A DNA stretch of 64,000 nt from Agapanthus africanus. Its lineage: Eukaryota > Streptophyta > Magnoliopsida > Asparagales > Amaryllidaceae. The notes under the pieces were generated by a model that searched no databases, was not told the origin of the DNA, and saw only the letters and a program-made list of their open reading frames with translations. Below are positions 24,218 through 36,994 of the stretch, one piece after another. A program made the translations under genes and the position numbers. Location: contig JASDDO010000016.1 in NCBI GenBank assembly GCA_030015575.1, positions 112,487,241 through 112,551,240 of the forward strand. Direction: 5' to 3'. Within the stretch, counting starts at the first letter, position 1, and each line of letters opens with the position of its first letter.

Positions 24218-26671
24218 ATGACTGGACTTAAGCTATTGTTAGAGAAAAATAAGCTAAATGGACCGAACTATAAAGACTAGTTGAGGAATATTAACATTGC
24301 TCTCACATATGATAAAGTATCATATGTCCTCACTGCCTCAGCCCCGCCCAGCCCAGGCCCTGAATCTTCTGTTGCGGATCGGCAGATCCGCAAAACGTGG
24401 GATATTGACTATGCTACTGCCAAATTCCTCGCACTTGCATCGATGGACAATACACATCAAAAGCAGCACGAGCAGATGGATGTTCAATCCATCTTTCTCC
24501 ATACAAAAGATATGTATGGCGAGCAACCTCGTATCCTTCGATACGAAGCATCTCTAAAGTTGTTTCAGATGCAGATGGCTCCTGGCACACCAGTAGGCGA
24601 TCACGTTTTGAAGATGATAGCTCTTATTGAAGAGCTAGAGGGTCTCGGATGGACAATGGAGAACGAGCAGTATGTTGATATTGTTCTACAGTCTTTTCCC
24701 TTTGACTTTGCTCTATTCATAGTGAACTTCAGCATGCATATCATAGAGAAATCACTACCCGAACTTCTCAATATATTGAGAAACGCGGAGAGCACCTTAA
24801 GGTGAAGCCCCCTCTCTGCTTGTTGGACAATCTTCCTCTTCCATCCCAAAATCCAAGGCCAAAGGAAAGAATAAGAAGAAATCCACCAAACCGAGAGGTG
24901 GAATCAAGAAGGAGAAGGGGAAAGATAAATCCAAAGCCGTGGAGTCGGGAAAAGGAGAATGTTTCTATTGCAAGAAGACGGGGCACTGGAAGTGGAACTG
25001 TACTGAGTACCTTGGTCTCAAGAAAAGGAAGCATGGTGATGCTTCAGTTTCAGGTGTGTTCGTAACCGAAAACTGTTTTTCTATAAGCTCTGCTTCCTGG
25101 GTATTGGATACCGGTTCGGCTTCTCATATATGCAATTCTGTGCAGGGGTTGAGAAATAGCAGAGTTTTGAAGACAGGTGATCATACTCTCCAGGTTGGAA
25201 ATGGTTCCAATGTACATGCAGTTTCAGTAGGAGAGTATCATCTAGGGTTGCCGTCGGGTTGTATATTGGTTTTGAACCCATGTTATTTTGTAACAAACAT
25301 GCTTTGTAATATTGTATCTGTTTCTTTGTTAGACAATGAAGGATATCATTTTGTATTGCAGCATAATGTTATGAACATTAAACTAAATCAAGAGTTGATT
25401 GGTTATGGTACACTTAATAACGGGATATACGTCCTGAGTCAACACACAGTTTTCAACATACAACACACAAATAAAAGGAAATTTTCAGATATAATTGAAG
25501 CTTTTCTTTGGCATTGTAGACTTGGTCATATTAATGAAACAAGACTAAACAAGCTTCATAAAGATGGATATTTAAATCCTTTTAAGTATAAATCTTATGC
25601 GACTTGTCAGTCTCATATCAAAGGGAAAATGACCAAAACTCTGTTTACTGTACACGGAGAAAGAGGTACTGAGCTCTTGGGCCTCATACATAGTGATGTA
25701 TGTAGGCCAATGTCTACACATGCGAGAGGCGGTTTTTCTTTCTTCATAACTTTTACTAATGATTTCTCAAGATTCGGTCATGTGTTTTTACTAAACCATA
25801 AGTCTGAAGCTTTCGAGAAATTCAAGGAGCACAAACTTGAAGTAGAAAAACAAACTAAAATGAGCATCAAAATACTTCGATCAGATCGAGGTGGAGAGTA
25901 TGTTAGTACAGAGTTTTCGAATGTCCTAAAAGAGAATGGGATTCTCTCTCCAGCTCACTCCCCCTTACACACTACATCACAACAGAGTGTCATAGCGGCG
26001 GAATCAAACCTTATTAGATATGTTACGATCCATGATGGTGATGCTGAGTTGCCCCTCTCGTTTTGGGGGCATGCATTGGAGACTGCAGCTTTTCTGTTGA
26101 ACAAAGTTCCAACCAAGACCGTGTCTACCACTCCATATGAGATATGGTATGGGAAGAGACCATCCCTTAAACGAGTTAAGAATTGGGTTGTCCGGCTTTT
26201 GTTAAAAAGCATAATCCAGACAAACTCGAGACACAATCGGTCAAGTGTATATTTGTGGGATATCCGAAACATTCGTTTGGGTATCTATTTTACCAAAAGG
26301 TGGAACAAAAGGTGTTTGTTTCTCAACAAGCCACATTTTTTAAAAATGAGATTTTTCCAAATGATATTGATGGCAATGTGGTAGATCTAGAACAGGTTGT
26401 AGAGACATAAATTACAAATGACGACTTGGTTGAACCTGATGTTGCAACAGAACCAAATGAATCTCAGCCACTACGTAGATCAGGTAGGACTTCTCATCCA
26501 CCGGAGAGATACTACGGTTTTCTCGTTGATGGTGATGGAGAAGATTGCATCATGGATGATGATGACCCTACCAGTTTTCAGCAAGCTATCATGGGTGGTG
26601 ACTATGTGAAGTGACTGGATGCCATGAGATCCAAAATGGAGTCTATGTACACCAACAAAGTATGGACTTTG
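24218..26671 (+). pseudogene. Copia 2 gag to integrase region, broken
   Basis: Starts at ATG 24218 with MTGLKLLLEKNKL-like gag. It contains the CCHC knuckle CFYCKKTGHWKWNC (about 24960), protease WVLDTGSASHI (about 25100), gag-pre-integrase HCRLGHINETRL (about 25512), integrase core with HSDVCRP and RSDRGGEY (about 25688-25900), and the acidic linker before RT (about 26480-26600). Solo LTR A cuts it at 26671. Several breaks; close relative of copia 1. Confidence 0.88.
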
Positions 26672-28115
26672 TGTAACATTTCAGAAAATATAAAATATTA
26701 TTTTTGGAATTTAATATTAAAATAATATATTTCCCGAAAACTGCCCGATTTGCGAAATTGGGGTTTTCGAAAAAGGGTATAAATATATACCAATAATTGT
26801 GAAATAAATGGAAATTAAAATAATTTATTCATTTAATAATATATTTAAAGGATTTGGCATTTTTAAAATTTATTATATGCAGTTTGGATAAAAACCCGAA
26901 TAGTGCACTGTTAATCGTCATTAGGCCAAATCCGTGTTTTTACAATTTTTCATGGTTAGTGCACCATGACATGTTCATTTGTGTTGTTTTATGTTATGGT
27001 TGGTTTTTGGGTGAGAAAAGAAAAGAAAAGAGGAATGATTAAGGAGAGAGGGGGGACATAATGATGTTATGAGAGCATGCTAGGAGAGTGAATGCGAGTG
27101 AGAAAGAGAGAGAAAGGGAGAGTGCTGCCCTTTTCATTTTCCCCCCACCATTTTCTTCTCCTTCTTCACCTCAAGCTCCCTCCTCTACCCTCATGACCCA
27201 TCTCAAACCCTTCCTCAAAACCCTAAACCCCTTTCACAAAAAATGGTCACTTCCTCACCCTCATCGCAATGGACCAAGTAAAGTAGAATTTTGATGATTT
27301 TGGTCTAGCTAGGGTTTTCTTGAGTTGCCTAAAGGATGTATAAATTCTTCCCTTTAGTTTAGTTTTAGTTTCCTTGCATTCTTTTGTAGTTTAGAGGTTG
27401 ATTGTGTGAGGAATTGTGATCTTAGAAATCCCAAGAGAAGGGTTTGTGTGTTTGTTTGGAATTGGTGATGTGTAGTGGCTGCCTACAGACCTTAGGGTGG
27501 ATTTGTACGGCCTAGGATAGGGACACGAACTTAGAACCTTCCCGACATCGGTTAAATTGACAGTTTGAGGTAGTATTATGGAATCTGGAGTAACCTGGGG
27601 GAACTAAAAATAATTTAGCAAAGACAAGGAGGTAAGCAGGTGGTTGTGAGTGTACCAATGAAACCCTAGCCCTAACCCCCAAACCCAGGCCGCAGATTTA
27701 TTCTTCCAGGACGCAATTTGCGGCCAGGGTGGGGTGGAACCCCTTCGTGTTTGGTCCATGTCTTGTTCTCCAGTAAACTAGACCCTGTACATGTGCAACT
27801 TTGGCTAGTTTGACCTGAGTCAAAATATGGGGCACATTAGTGTGATTTTGGATATGTTTTACGTATTTTGATTTGCTCATTTTTTTATTTGGATTCGTAT
27901 TTGGTTGTTGGATGTATGTACATCAACAACAAGGGTTGTTTGGTTGATTTTGTACGCATAAACTTTAGGTTCTAACCTATGAGAAATGCGCGTGCCGTAT
28001 TGGATTTTAGAACTTGATTTTAATAGCGTTGCGATATGTGTTGTTATTGTAGGTAACTTCGTGTAGATTCCGAGGCGACAGAGTGTGGCGTCATTGACTT
28101 CGGCAAGCGAAGACC

Positions 28116-28138
28116 AAGGTGAGTGGATCTATATCCAC
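28116..28138 (+). other. Splice-donor-like site with hairpin, solo A
   Basis: AAG|GTGAGTGGAT with the hairpin GTGGAT-CTAT-ATCCAC at 28123-28138. Compared with GTAGAT/ATCTAC in the other LTRs, one base pair changed on both sides, which keeps the stem. Confidence 0.58.
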
Positions 28139-29129
28139 GGGGAAAGTCAGGTGGATGGCGTATAGCACCCCCGCAAAGTTTTGGTGGAAACCGATTCGTA
28201 GCATATGGTTAAGAAAACCTAAATATGGAAACTAGGGTTAGAGTTAAAAGATGGTTAGTGAAACCATATTATAAACTAAGGATAGTTAGAAGTGATATGA
28301 TACGACTAGTATATGATAACGGGACTTGAGGATGAGATTTGATGATATTGCCGTTTAGGGTACTATAGGACTAGATAGTCGACGTAGATGTGTCATCCGA
28401 ACCATACCTATTTTCAAAGTGAAGAATCGTATGCATCTTTTAAACAGATACCTTGAAGGATGTTACGGATTTTCAAATGATATCTTTTCCTTAAAAACAC
28501 CGTAGCCCTACTTTCAAAACTACGATTAGCATCTTTCAAAAACTGTTTGTATGGTTCGGGTGTGTATGTTAGATTAGATACTTATGCTTATAGTAAAGGT
28601 AGAATGTATTTTTAAAATTGACTTGATGAGGGATATAAATGCGATGGAAGGAATATATGACGCGATATGATGATTTGATGATATGTTGGTATACGGATGC
28701 GAGTCGATTGAGATGATTTATACCCTGCCGGTCCGCTGATATGAGATTATTGCGGATGTGACCTGGGACATAGGTATATAGAGATATTTATTTATGTTGT
28801 GAATCGTGAGTGATAGTCGTACGATATGTTAGGTCCCTACCATCCTCGTCTTATAGGATGATAGGATCCCTGATAGCTTAATGTCGCCGTACGATGATTT
28901 TCCGTACGTGGTGAGTTTGACTTGAGGTTTGATCCATACCCTTGACTAGAGGATGCCATACGATGGCGTATACCGTACAGGATGTTGTGAGGCCGGATGC
29001 CGATTGATTGATCGCCGACTCGATCATGTTAGATACGTATACCCGTCAGCATTTGCATATGATTTACCTTATGCTGCATTCATATTATTCTCATTGCATT
29101 GCTTATACCTGTGCTAGTACACCTGCACC

Positions 29130-29195
29130 ATTATCGATGATGCGTATGTTACACGTACACAGATTTGCCGGCTCACACACTTCATCATCGATAAT
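29130..29195 (+). other. Conserved long stem-loop, solo A
   Basis: ATTATCGATGATG (29130-29142) and CATCATCGATAAT (29183-29195) are perfectly complementary over 13 bp. The 40-base loop contains GCCGGCTCACACAC, shared with the LARD-like LTRs. Confidence 0.72.
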
Positions 29196-30296
29196 TGCCA
29201 TGTCACTACACAGTAGGATTGCTGCATCATGATATACATATTGTACACCTATACTTGCGGACATGCACATTTGTACGTCCATACTTGTGTATATACACTT
29301 GTGCACCTTTATACGGTATTGCATTTGATTTTGGAGATTTGGGGACCGCATGTACTATTTTAAAAACTGGATCCATTTAAAAGAGCGGTTTTCCCTTAAT
29401 ATGTCATATCACTGTTCCATGTTGCATGATATACAGATATCGTTACATTTCTGTTATATGTCGCATACATCATGATTTACGCTTTTACGCATTGAGATAT
29501 GCTGTTTTCATGAGATTTCTGGATTGGAGAACCATGGCTATTTTAAAAGAAAGCATTTACTATTTTAAAAAAAACCTGGTTTCTCTTGATATGATATTTC
29601 AGTGCGTCCACCATGTGTTTTCTCGGTTCTGAGAGTGGCATGTGAAACCCGATTCAAGGAGCGGTAGGCACCGTCTGCGGGTACATGGTGGACCCGGTGA
29701 GGTACCCCGGGGCAAGAAGACTCATATTGTTAGACGGTAAGCCTGGCATGGGAGCACTACCCATCGGTGATAGTATTTGGGCTTGGCGGATGTCCGGAGG
29801 ATACCGACCGGAGTCGAGAAATGATATGGGCCGATCCGGACTGACGGAGCCCGTGGGCCGATCCGAACTGACGGAGCCCAAGAGATATGAGGATTTGCGT
29901 GTCGATGCTGGACACGGGTTTCATGATGCTTCGAGTGTCGATGCTGGACACTCAGGTTCTATAATTTTGAGGTGTCGCGAGGAACACGTGTTGATTTATA
30001 TCCTCATATTTTCATGCATATGCTTTTATGATATTTACATGCATGATGTTGTTGTGTCAGTGGTTGACACGTGGACGAGATCCACATACATTGATTATAT
30101 GGGTGGACGAGATCCACATGCATACATGCATTGATTATACTATTGGATGTTATCTACATACTTATAGGCATTGACTACCTTGTTGGCACATATACAGACC
30201 CGGTCACCCTAGATATCATAGTATTACCTTTGTGATATAGTTGACCTAGGAGTCGTTGTTTATTCGATTTCCACTTGTAGATGTTTTTCTACTCAC

Positions 30297-30340
30297 GAGT
30301 TGGCAACTCACCCCCGTTGTGCCACAGTTCTTGCAGGTTG
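30297..30340 (+). other. Conserved block ending in acceptor-like TTGCAG, solo A
   Basis: GAGTTGGCAACTCACCCCCG, then GTTGTGCCACAGTTC and TTGCAG|G, with the boundary at 30336/30337. The block is present in all four giant-LTR families; it is the best candidate acceptor for the donor at 28119. Confidence 0.5.
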
Positions 30341-30988
30341 ACCGCACGGATCAGTAGAGGCATCACTGGCACATAGCTTCTTTTGGGTGTTCTGCATTGG
30401 TAGGTGGGGAATTTATATCGTACCCACTCTTGTATTTATATTTCATATTGTATCTAGTCAACTCCATCAATCAAAATTTGTATTTGTGTAAGTAATGAGA
30501 CTTAGTGGGATTGTGGTTGCGAGACTTAGAGCGAGGGGTTTTCCGGTACTTGTGGTTTTTTTTATGTCTTGCTTTTCTTTATCTTTGTGGTGATCTTCGC
30601 CGTTGGGCGTCGTATACTTATATATATTGTCTTGCGTGGTTGTGATCCGCCGTTTGGTGAAGAGCTAGCTCCCGCTTTGGGATGCCTTTATCATTATCTT
30701 GTATATGTGGTTTTGGATCAAAATATACAAAGGAGGTGTTGCCCAATTTTTTTTTAAAAAAAGACGAAACATGTTTTTAAACTTGCATAATCCACTTCCA
30801 TTTTTCATGTTCTTATTCTATGCATTAAGAAAACTTGATTTCATTATACCCTTATTTCAAAACTGCACCTCCTTTATTTTTCTTAAAAGGTTTAGATTTC
30901 TGGGTTTCAGCTTACTTGAATTATGTTACGCCTTTAAACGTTGCGTGATTTAAGTGCTGCTCACGAGCTAATATTTCGGGTCGTGACA

Positions 30989-32068
30989 CTTTGGATGATG
31001 TTCCCCCTGGGGTAAAACCCGTATGGTGCAAATGGATCTTTAAAAAAAAGATCAGTGTAGATGGGCGGGTGGAGTCCTATAAGGCAAGGCTTGTGGCAAA
31101 AGGATTTCGACAGAGACCAGGACTAGACTATGATGAAACATTTTCTCCTGTAGCCATGCTTAAATCCATTCGGATCCTACTTGCTATTGCTGCTCACTAC
31201 GACTATGAAATCTGGCAGATGGACGTTAAAACTTCTTTACTAAATGGTGATTTAGAAGAATGCGTTTATATGGATCAGCCAAAGGGCTTTATCGACAGTG
31301 GGAGCAGCGGGAAAGCATGTAGGTTGCTTAAATCCATTTATTGATTAAAGCAGGCATCACGGAGTTGGAACATCTGCTTTGATGATGTTATCAAAGAGTA
31401 TGATTTCGTCAAAAATTCATATGAACCCTGTGTTTACAAGAAGATTGTAAGAAGTATTGTCACATTCCTCGTATTGTATGTGGATGAAATTCTTCTGATA
31501 GGAAACGACGTTCCTATGCTACAATCAGTCAAATTGTTCTTATCACAAAGGTTCTCCATGAAGGACCTGGGTGATGCCTCGTACGTATTGGGCATGAAGA
31601 TCTATAGGGATAGATCTAAACGGTTATTCGGATTGTCCCAAACCAGGTACATTAACACCATCCTAAAGAGGTTTAGTATGGAAGACTCCAAGCGAGGTTC
31701 CTTATCCACTAGTCATGGAGTCACTCTCTCTAAGGATTTTTGCCTAAAGACTGATGAAGAGAGAGCTCGCATGAGCATTATACCTTACACTTATGCAGTA
31801 GGATCTATAATGTATGCGATGTTATGTACACGTCCAGATGTAGCTTATGCACTAGGTGTAGTAAGCAGGTATCAATCCAACCCAGGGGAGAATCACTGGA
31901 CAGCTGTGAAGAACATTCTTAAGTACTTACGAAGGACTAAAGAAATGTTCTTGGTGTATGGTAATGGAGATCTCCAAATGGAGGCCCTTACCAATTCGAG
32001 CTTCCAAGGTGATAAGGATGACAACAAATCTATCTCAGGGTTTGTCTTTACCCTTAATGGAGGGGCGG
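30989..32068 (+). pseudogene. Copia 2 reverse transcriptase and part of RNase H, broken
   Basis: Resumes after solo A at the start of RT (VKPVWCKWIFKKKISVDGRVE), with the QMDVKT and NGDLEECVYM blocks (about 31215-31275), YVDEILL (about 31477; the family norm is YVDDILL), and the conserved C-terminal RT and RNase H entry. The LARD-like element cuts it at 32068; RNase H continues at 54407. Confidence 0.88.
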
Positions 32069-33225
32069 TGTCACGTCCCGAAAGTACGGAACATGACCGG
32101 CACTTAAACTACGAAACGTCTCGAGGCGTACGTAATCTAAGTAAACCGAAAACCCAGAAATCCAAACCAAGAAAAGAAGTAGAGTGAAGGAAAACCAATT
32201 TAAAACAAGTAGTTTTAATAGCATAAGCCGAATTATGCGGTTTTTAAGAACATCAAAATTTACTGAAAATTTCGGCAGAGTCTCCTTTGTAAAAACTGGC
32301 TCCCAAACGGGATACAACATGAATAGTATACGAAATCAATAAAAAGGCATCCCCAAGCGGGAGCTAGCTCTTCGTCAATCGACGGTCACAACGACACAAG
32401 CAATATAATATACAACGCCAACGGCGAGGTTCAAAACTCAAAAGGAACTCAAAACCACCAGAAATATAACGAGCGACTCTAAGGTCGAAAAAATAAACAA
32501 CACTGGTCTCTAACTCAATAAATACATGTTTGGTTGATGGAATTTACTAGATACAACTGAATAATATCATACAAGGTAAATAATGGGAGTATGATACAAG
32601 TAAACCCACCTACTAGCAAATCACCCGAATGAAACTATGCCCGCAAAGCCGTAAGGAAACCTGTACGGCAAACCTGCAAGAAACTGGGGCACAACGGGGG
32701 TGAGTTGCCAACTCGTGAATAGAAAATATCTACGCACAGAAATTGCATAAATAACGCAATCCTAGGTCAATGATCATAATATATCCTCAAAAATATATAT
32801 AACATGTAGCCTATAACAAGGCTAGGGTAAATATCTAACCGAGTGAAATCTCATGTGCCCGTTTCGGTGCCTCAGGTAGCAATATATCGTATGAATGAGG
32901 TATGAATGCATGAAACCGAATACATGTAATGAAGAAACTGTTTTCATAAATTAGTGAGATTTCCTTCGTATTTTTAAACTGAGGTATCATAATGAAATCA
33001 GTATCAACAGTGTCTAGCATCGACACAAAACATAAATCTCACTGTCTCGAAATATCAATGTCTCAATCTCAATATCTAGGGCGCCGTCAGTCCGGACCGG
33101 CCCCTACCATCCATCTCAAGACCACGACGGTATCCTCCGGATATCCGACGCGTCGGATAATATCACCGGTAGGTAGTGCTCCCCAGCCAGGCTCAACGTC
33201 AACACCACATTCCTCTTGCCCCGGG
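32069..33225 (-). repeat. 3' LTR of the LARD-like element, part 1 (left of copia 3)
   Basis: TGTCACGTCCCG at the plus-strand left edge is the inverted LTR end CGGGACGTGACA. It matches 49931-51087 with about nine differences. The acceptor-like TTGCAG|G on the minus strand is at 32674/32673. Confidence 0.92.
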
Positions 33226-35402
33226 TGTTAGTGTATATGCCCTAGAGGCCATTACTGTATCATACTAGTTTGTATATTACTTAATGGATGCTTGGGATAT
33301 TCACCTTGTATATACAATCTTGCTCAAAATAGTAGTATGCTACTTGGTTTGTTTCTACTTCAATGTGTACTTGTGTTTATTTCAGTATATCACTTATACG
33401 CATTAGTGGAGCCCTTAGGATCTTTGCTTGATTACCAGCGTTGTGATGGCAGTCACACTAGTGGGGGCTGGGTAATCTATAAGCACATCCTTATTCAGGT
33501 CCCTGGTCGCAGGACTATCGAGACAGGGCATCGATACTCCGGAGTAGACCAGCGCATGCGCTTCTCATCCCAGTGTGGGAGACGGTCTGTCCCACAGCCG
33601 TCAGTACGTCGTACTTGAGATAGTATGCGGGTGCTCGTTAGGTTACGGGTACACTGGATAGGACTCGTCGGGAACTGACTAGTTGGTATTATACCTGTCG
33701 TCAGTTATCAGTTCCCAGGTGACATGAGTACAGCTTAGTCCGCTGACTTGACACTGTCACTTCGCCTCGGGTGTGTTCCCACTGTACTTTGATCACTACC
33801 CTACCGCGGCTCAAAGGAGTCGTGCAAACAGGTGGTGGTTGGGTGCAGTCCCGAAGCACTTGGAGGCAGTGACGGTTAGACAGGATTCGTCTCTCCCGGT
33901 ATTGGGGGTTGACATCGCGCTGTGTCTAGGAGAGCCATTATACGAGTAGTCCCTGGCCAGGGCAAACGAGATATACTGGTGGGTTTCTAGTGTTATCTCA
34001 GGGTGTATTGGGCTTCACTCCAGCACGACTTGTACCGCTATTGGGGGACTGACGTTTACCGCCCCCTAGGCCCGCCATGCGATGTATCAGACGAACAGAC
34101 CGGACTGTACGGAGAATGTCACACTCAGGCTCAGTAGGAGTTCAGATGGGTTTCGCCTCGTCGGTCTTCTTGTCGGCATTACCTGGGGACCGTTACGCAC
34201 AGCTAGTGCCGCTTGCAGTCTGTGGTTAAACCCACTGCCAGCGTAGTGTCGAGTCTTTAGAGTCCCACGCAGAAAGCTTTTCGCCTTTAGGCAAAAGAGT
34301 AGAGGTCGCATGGTATTGCGACAGGTTGCATGGCTTTGCAACAGGGTTCGGTCACATCCGTGCACTTGTGCACGTACAGTGTCCGGACAGTTTACACTAG
34401 CGGGCTTTGGTTTAAGCCAGATCCTAGTGTACCTTATGGGATTGGATTTATCCAGTTTGCATTCGTGTTCCTCGGAACGCGGATGCGGGTGTGTATGCAC
34501 AGTTGACAGGGAGGCACAGACAGCGGATTCTCATTAGGGTTGTTGACAGTTGACCATTGACTTTTTGACTTTTTGCTCAACCCTAATGAGAATATGATAT
34601 GTGATTAACTATTATATTAATTAAGTATTATGGTGACTTGGTTTTTGACTTTTGTTGACTTTGTTGACTTGTTGACTTTTGTTGACTTGTTGACTTTGTT
34701 GACCGGTTGACTAGGCTTGACTAGTTGACCATCATGATAACCATGGCTATCATTTCATGCCAAAGACTTTTACTTGCTTGTTCATTTGAGTAAAATGAGT
34801 GCATGACATGATAAGGTTATGGTTGCTTCAACCATCACACATAAGACTTTCTTGATATGATGAGTTATCATTGCTTTGGATTATGAGAGGGTGAGAGACA
34901 AAAGAGAGCCTCATTCTTTCTTGCTCATTCTCTCTCTTGTTCTTGAGCTCTCCTCTTGCTCTCACCCTCAACCTCTTGCTCCCTCTCTTGATCTATGGTT
35001 CTCTTGTCTCATGAGTTGAGAATCAAGAACCATAGATAAAATCCCATTCTAAATCATCTCTACTCATTCTAGTTCACTAGGTTTAGCAAACCAAGTGAAC
35101 TAGTTTCTTCAAAGAACGAAGAAGGAGCTAAAGGTTGGAGCTTTCAAGTGGATCTATCTTCGGCGTACGGAGACAACGAGAAGGAGCCATCGAACCACCA
35201 TCGGAGCTTGAAGAGAAGGAGTTCAAGTTTAGGTATAACCATCTTCATCCGAGTAGCTAAATATCTTTAGCTTAGTATGCTAGTTTTAGTTTAGGTAAAG
35301 ATCCCGACCTAGCTTAGTCCATGTTGCCTCTTGCGTTAAAATTTTGATTTTATACCGTTTCCGCCTCCCCGTAAGAACCGGGGGTCGCAACGTGGACTTA
35401 CA
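33226..35402 (+). repeat. 5' LTR of copia 3
   Basis: 2177 bp, opening TGTTAGTGTATATGCCCTAG and closing GTGGACTTACA. A TTGAC-rich promoter-like zone lies at 34503-34729. The transcription start is not obvious; the last 350 bases are likely transcribed leader because the primer site follows at 35404. Confidence 0.95.
34503..34729 (+). promoter_or_regulatory. Cluster of TTGAC (W-box core) motifs in copia 3 LTR
   Basis: About 15 TTGAC cores, many in the form TTGACT or TTGACC, occur here, the densest part being 34645-34729 with a core about every 8-10 bases. TTGAC(C/T) is the binding core of WRKY transcription factors, which drive defence and stress responses in plants. The 3' LTR has the same cluster (about 42742-42968). 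Copia 1 and 2 LTRs have only scattered cores. The array is seen directly; its function is inference. Confidence 0.7.
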
Positions 35403-35403
35403 G

Positions 35404-35415
35404 TGGTATCAGAGC
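35404..35415 (+). other. Primer-binding site of copia 3 (tRNA-Met)
   Basis: TGGTATCAGAGC starts two bases after the end of the 5' LTR. Confidence 0.93.
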
Positions 35416-36420
35416 CTAACTAAACTTAAACTAGCTTGGTAGCGAAGTGTAACGAAGTTCGGAACCGGAAAAATCCAAAAACCAAACTTTTACAAAAACT
35501 GAGTTTCTGTTGAAATTTTTTCTGGTCAAAATGAAAAACTTAATACTCCTAAATTCGGCTCAGGGTTTTGTTAGAACACCCATGAAAAACGGTTCACCAA
35601 TTCGTTCAAACCGCCGCGCTTCCGCCGCACGAGGTAGGCATGTGCCGCGGAAGCGCCGCGGTTTGTCGTCTTCAGTGCATCGTTTTCCGTGCAGTGTGTG
35701 TCTGTGTTGGTTTTGGGATTTTTGAGATATATTATATGTGCCCAGATTTTCCAGAAAAGAAATTTCCTTTTGGGGTCCTATAATTCCGTATTTTTTCCGA
35801 ACTTCACTGCACTTTGACTATGATGGTTATATCTGTGATGTTTGCATGTATTGAACGTCGGCTAATCGCTATAAGTCGATTAGTCGGGGTTATACATGAT
35901 CTGTAATGTGCTGGAATATGTATATAAATATGTTGGATTGTCGCGGGTGAATAGCCGGGGGTTGTGAGACGAGAGTTTACTTTTCTTGCAATTCATGTAA
36001 ATTTGTAAATTGATGTAATAATTATTTGTTTGGCCGCACAACCGGGTCGGGGTTGTAGCCGTCATTGTATAATTTCTTTTTACTGTTTTTGCTCTTAGGA
36101 TAGACCCATGGAGGGGTGCACAAACTACCGGGTATGCCGAAGTATCGAGTGGCCTACTCATGGAGATGAGGGAGGTTGCTACGCTTCGGGTACTTGGCGG
36201 GTAGTTTGCCGCACCCGTAGGGGTCTTGGGTGGGGTATTGGCTATTCACCACGACCGTGTTATCTGTTTTTGTTACAGGCTCGTACAAATTACAGATTAC
36301 TAGTATATCCAATGTATTTATCTGTGATCTGAAATGTTTATCATTGCAGTATATCTATATATGATATTATTTAGGCGTTGCTTATGTTTTACAGACGCGC
36401 TAGCCCAGCCCCCGCTCTGT

Positions 36421-36441
36421 CGTTAGTTAAGTAACCTAACG
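36421..36441 (+). other. Conserved leader hairpin, copia 3
   Basis: CGTTAG and CTAACG with a 9-base loop TTAAGTAAC, the same loop as in copia 1 and 2. Confidence 0.65.
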
Positions 36442-36799
36442 GGTAATGACGAGGCCCAGTGGCGAATGCGAATGGCATAAGCGTACGTCATATTTTGGTT
36501 GTTTTCTGCAATGGTAGGATTAATTGATGGGACGCATTAAAAGAACTAATGCAAGAATATCACGCATTAAAAGAACTAATGCAAGATAATAAACCAAGTC
36601 AAAGTCGTTGGAACATTTTCGAAAAACCACTCGGTTCTTTTCAGAAACAACTTTTAAAATACGGAGTTTGAGCCACTCCATTTAAAAGCTATCTCGTTCC
36701 ATCGACTAAATCAAGTTCACTACGTTCACGGTTTTGCCAAAACCATTCGTAGCCCTCCGTCGTTTCACATGAATAGTCAATAGTATTCAAGCTGTGTTT

Positions 36800-36994
36800 G
36801 TTGGCCAAAGTCAAGGCATAGTGATTGGTAGCTATTGGGTATTCATGTGCAGCATAGATAGATGCGTTGGTTTGGAACAGTCGTACTGCCTTGTTGGCCA
36901 AAGTCAAGGGTATGTGCGGGTGGATTCAAATTAACCTGGAGAACGACGGGTAGAACTTGACATGTGACTTATGATTTGTTGGCCAAAGTCAAGG
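36800..36994 (+). repeat. Three spaced direct repeats in copia 3 leader
   Basis: GTTGGCCAAAGTCAAGG occurs at 36800-36816, 36893-36909 and 36978-36994, spaced by 93 and 85 bases. Each can form a small TTGGC/GTCAA stem. Copia 1 and 2 have three differing but mutually similar repeats at matching places. Confidence 0.8.

Larger units (their letters stand above)
26672..30988 (+). repeat. Solo LTR A (4.3 kb, gypsy-type giant LTR)
   Basis: 4317 bp from TGTAACATTTCAG to TCGTGACA, flanked by a perfect duplication CTTTG (26667-26671 and 30989-30993). It has no second LTR, primer site, polypurine tract or pol, so it is a solo LTR. Its terminal bases and internal blocks (ACGGGGAAAGTC-type block near 28137, GCACCATTATCGATGATG near 29126, TTGGCAACTCACCCCCG near 30300) match the LARD-like LTRs read on the minus strand, so it is a diverged cousin in the opposite orientation. 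Small frames in it show no family resemblance. It carries a donor-like site (28119), a long stem (29130-29195) and an acceptor-like site (30336). Confidence 0.9.

Noticed and set aside
29685-30134. Plus-strand frame of 149 codons in solo LTR A
   Set aside because: It lies within the LTR, has no family resemblance, and the matching sequence in related LTRs is not kept open.
33292-33618. Open frames repeated at both ends of copia 3 (also 34087-34500 and 42326-42739)
   Set aside because: They are the two copies of the LTR; identity reflects recent insertion, and other copia subfamilies do not keep the frames.
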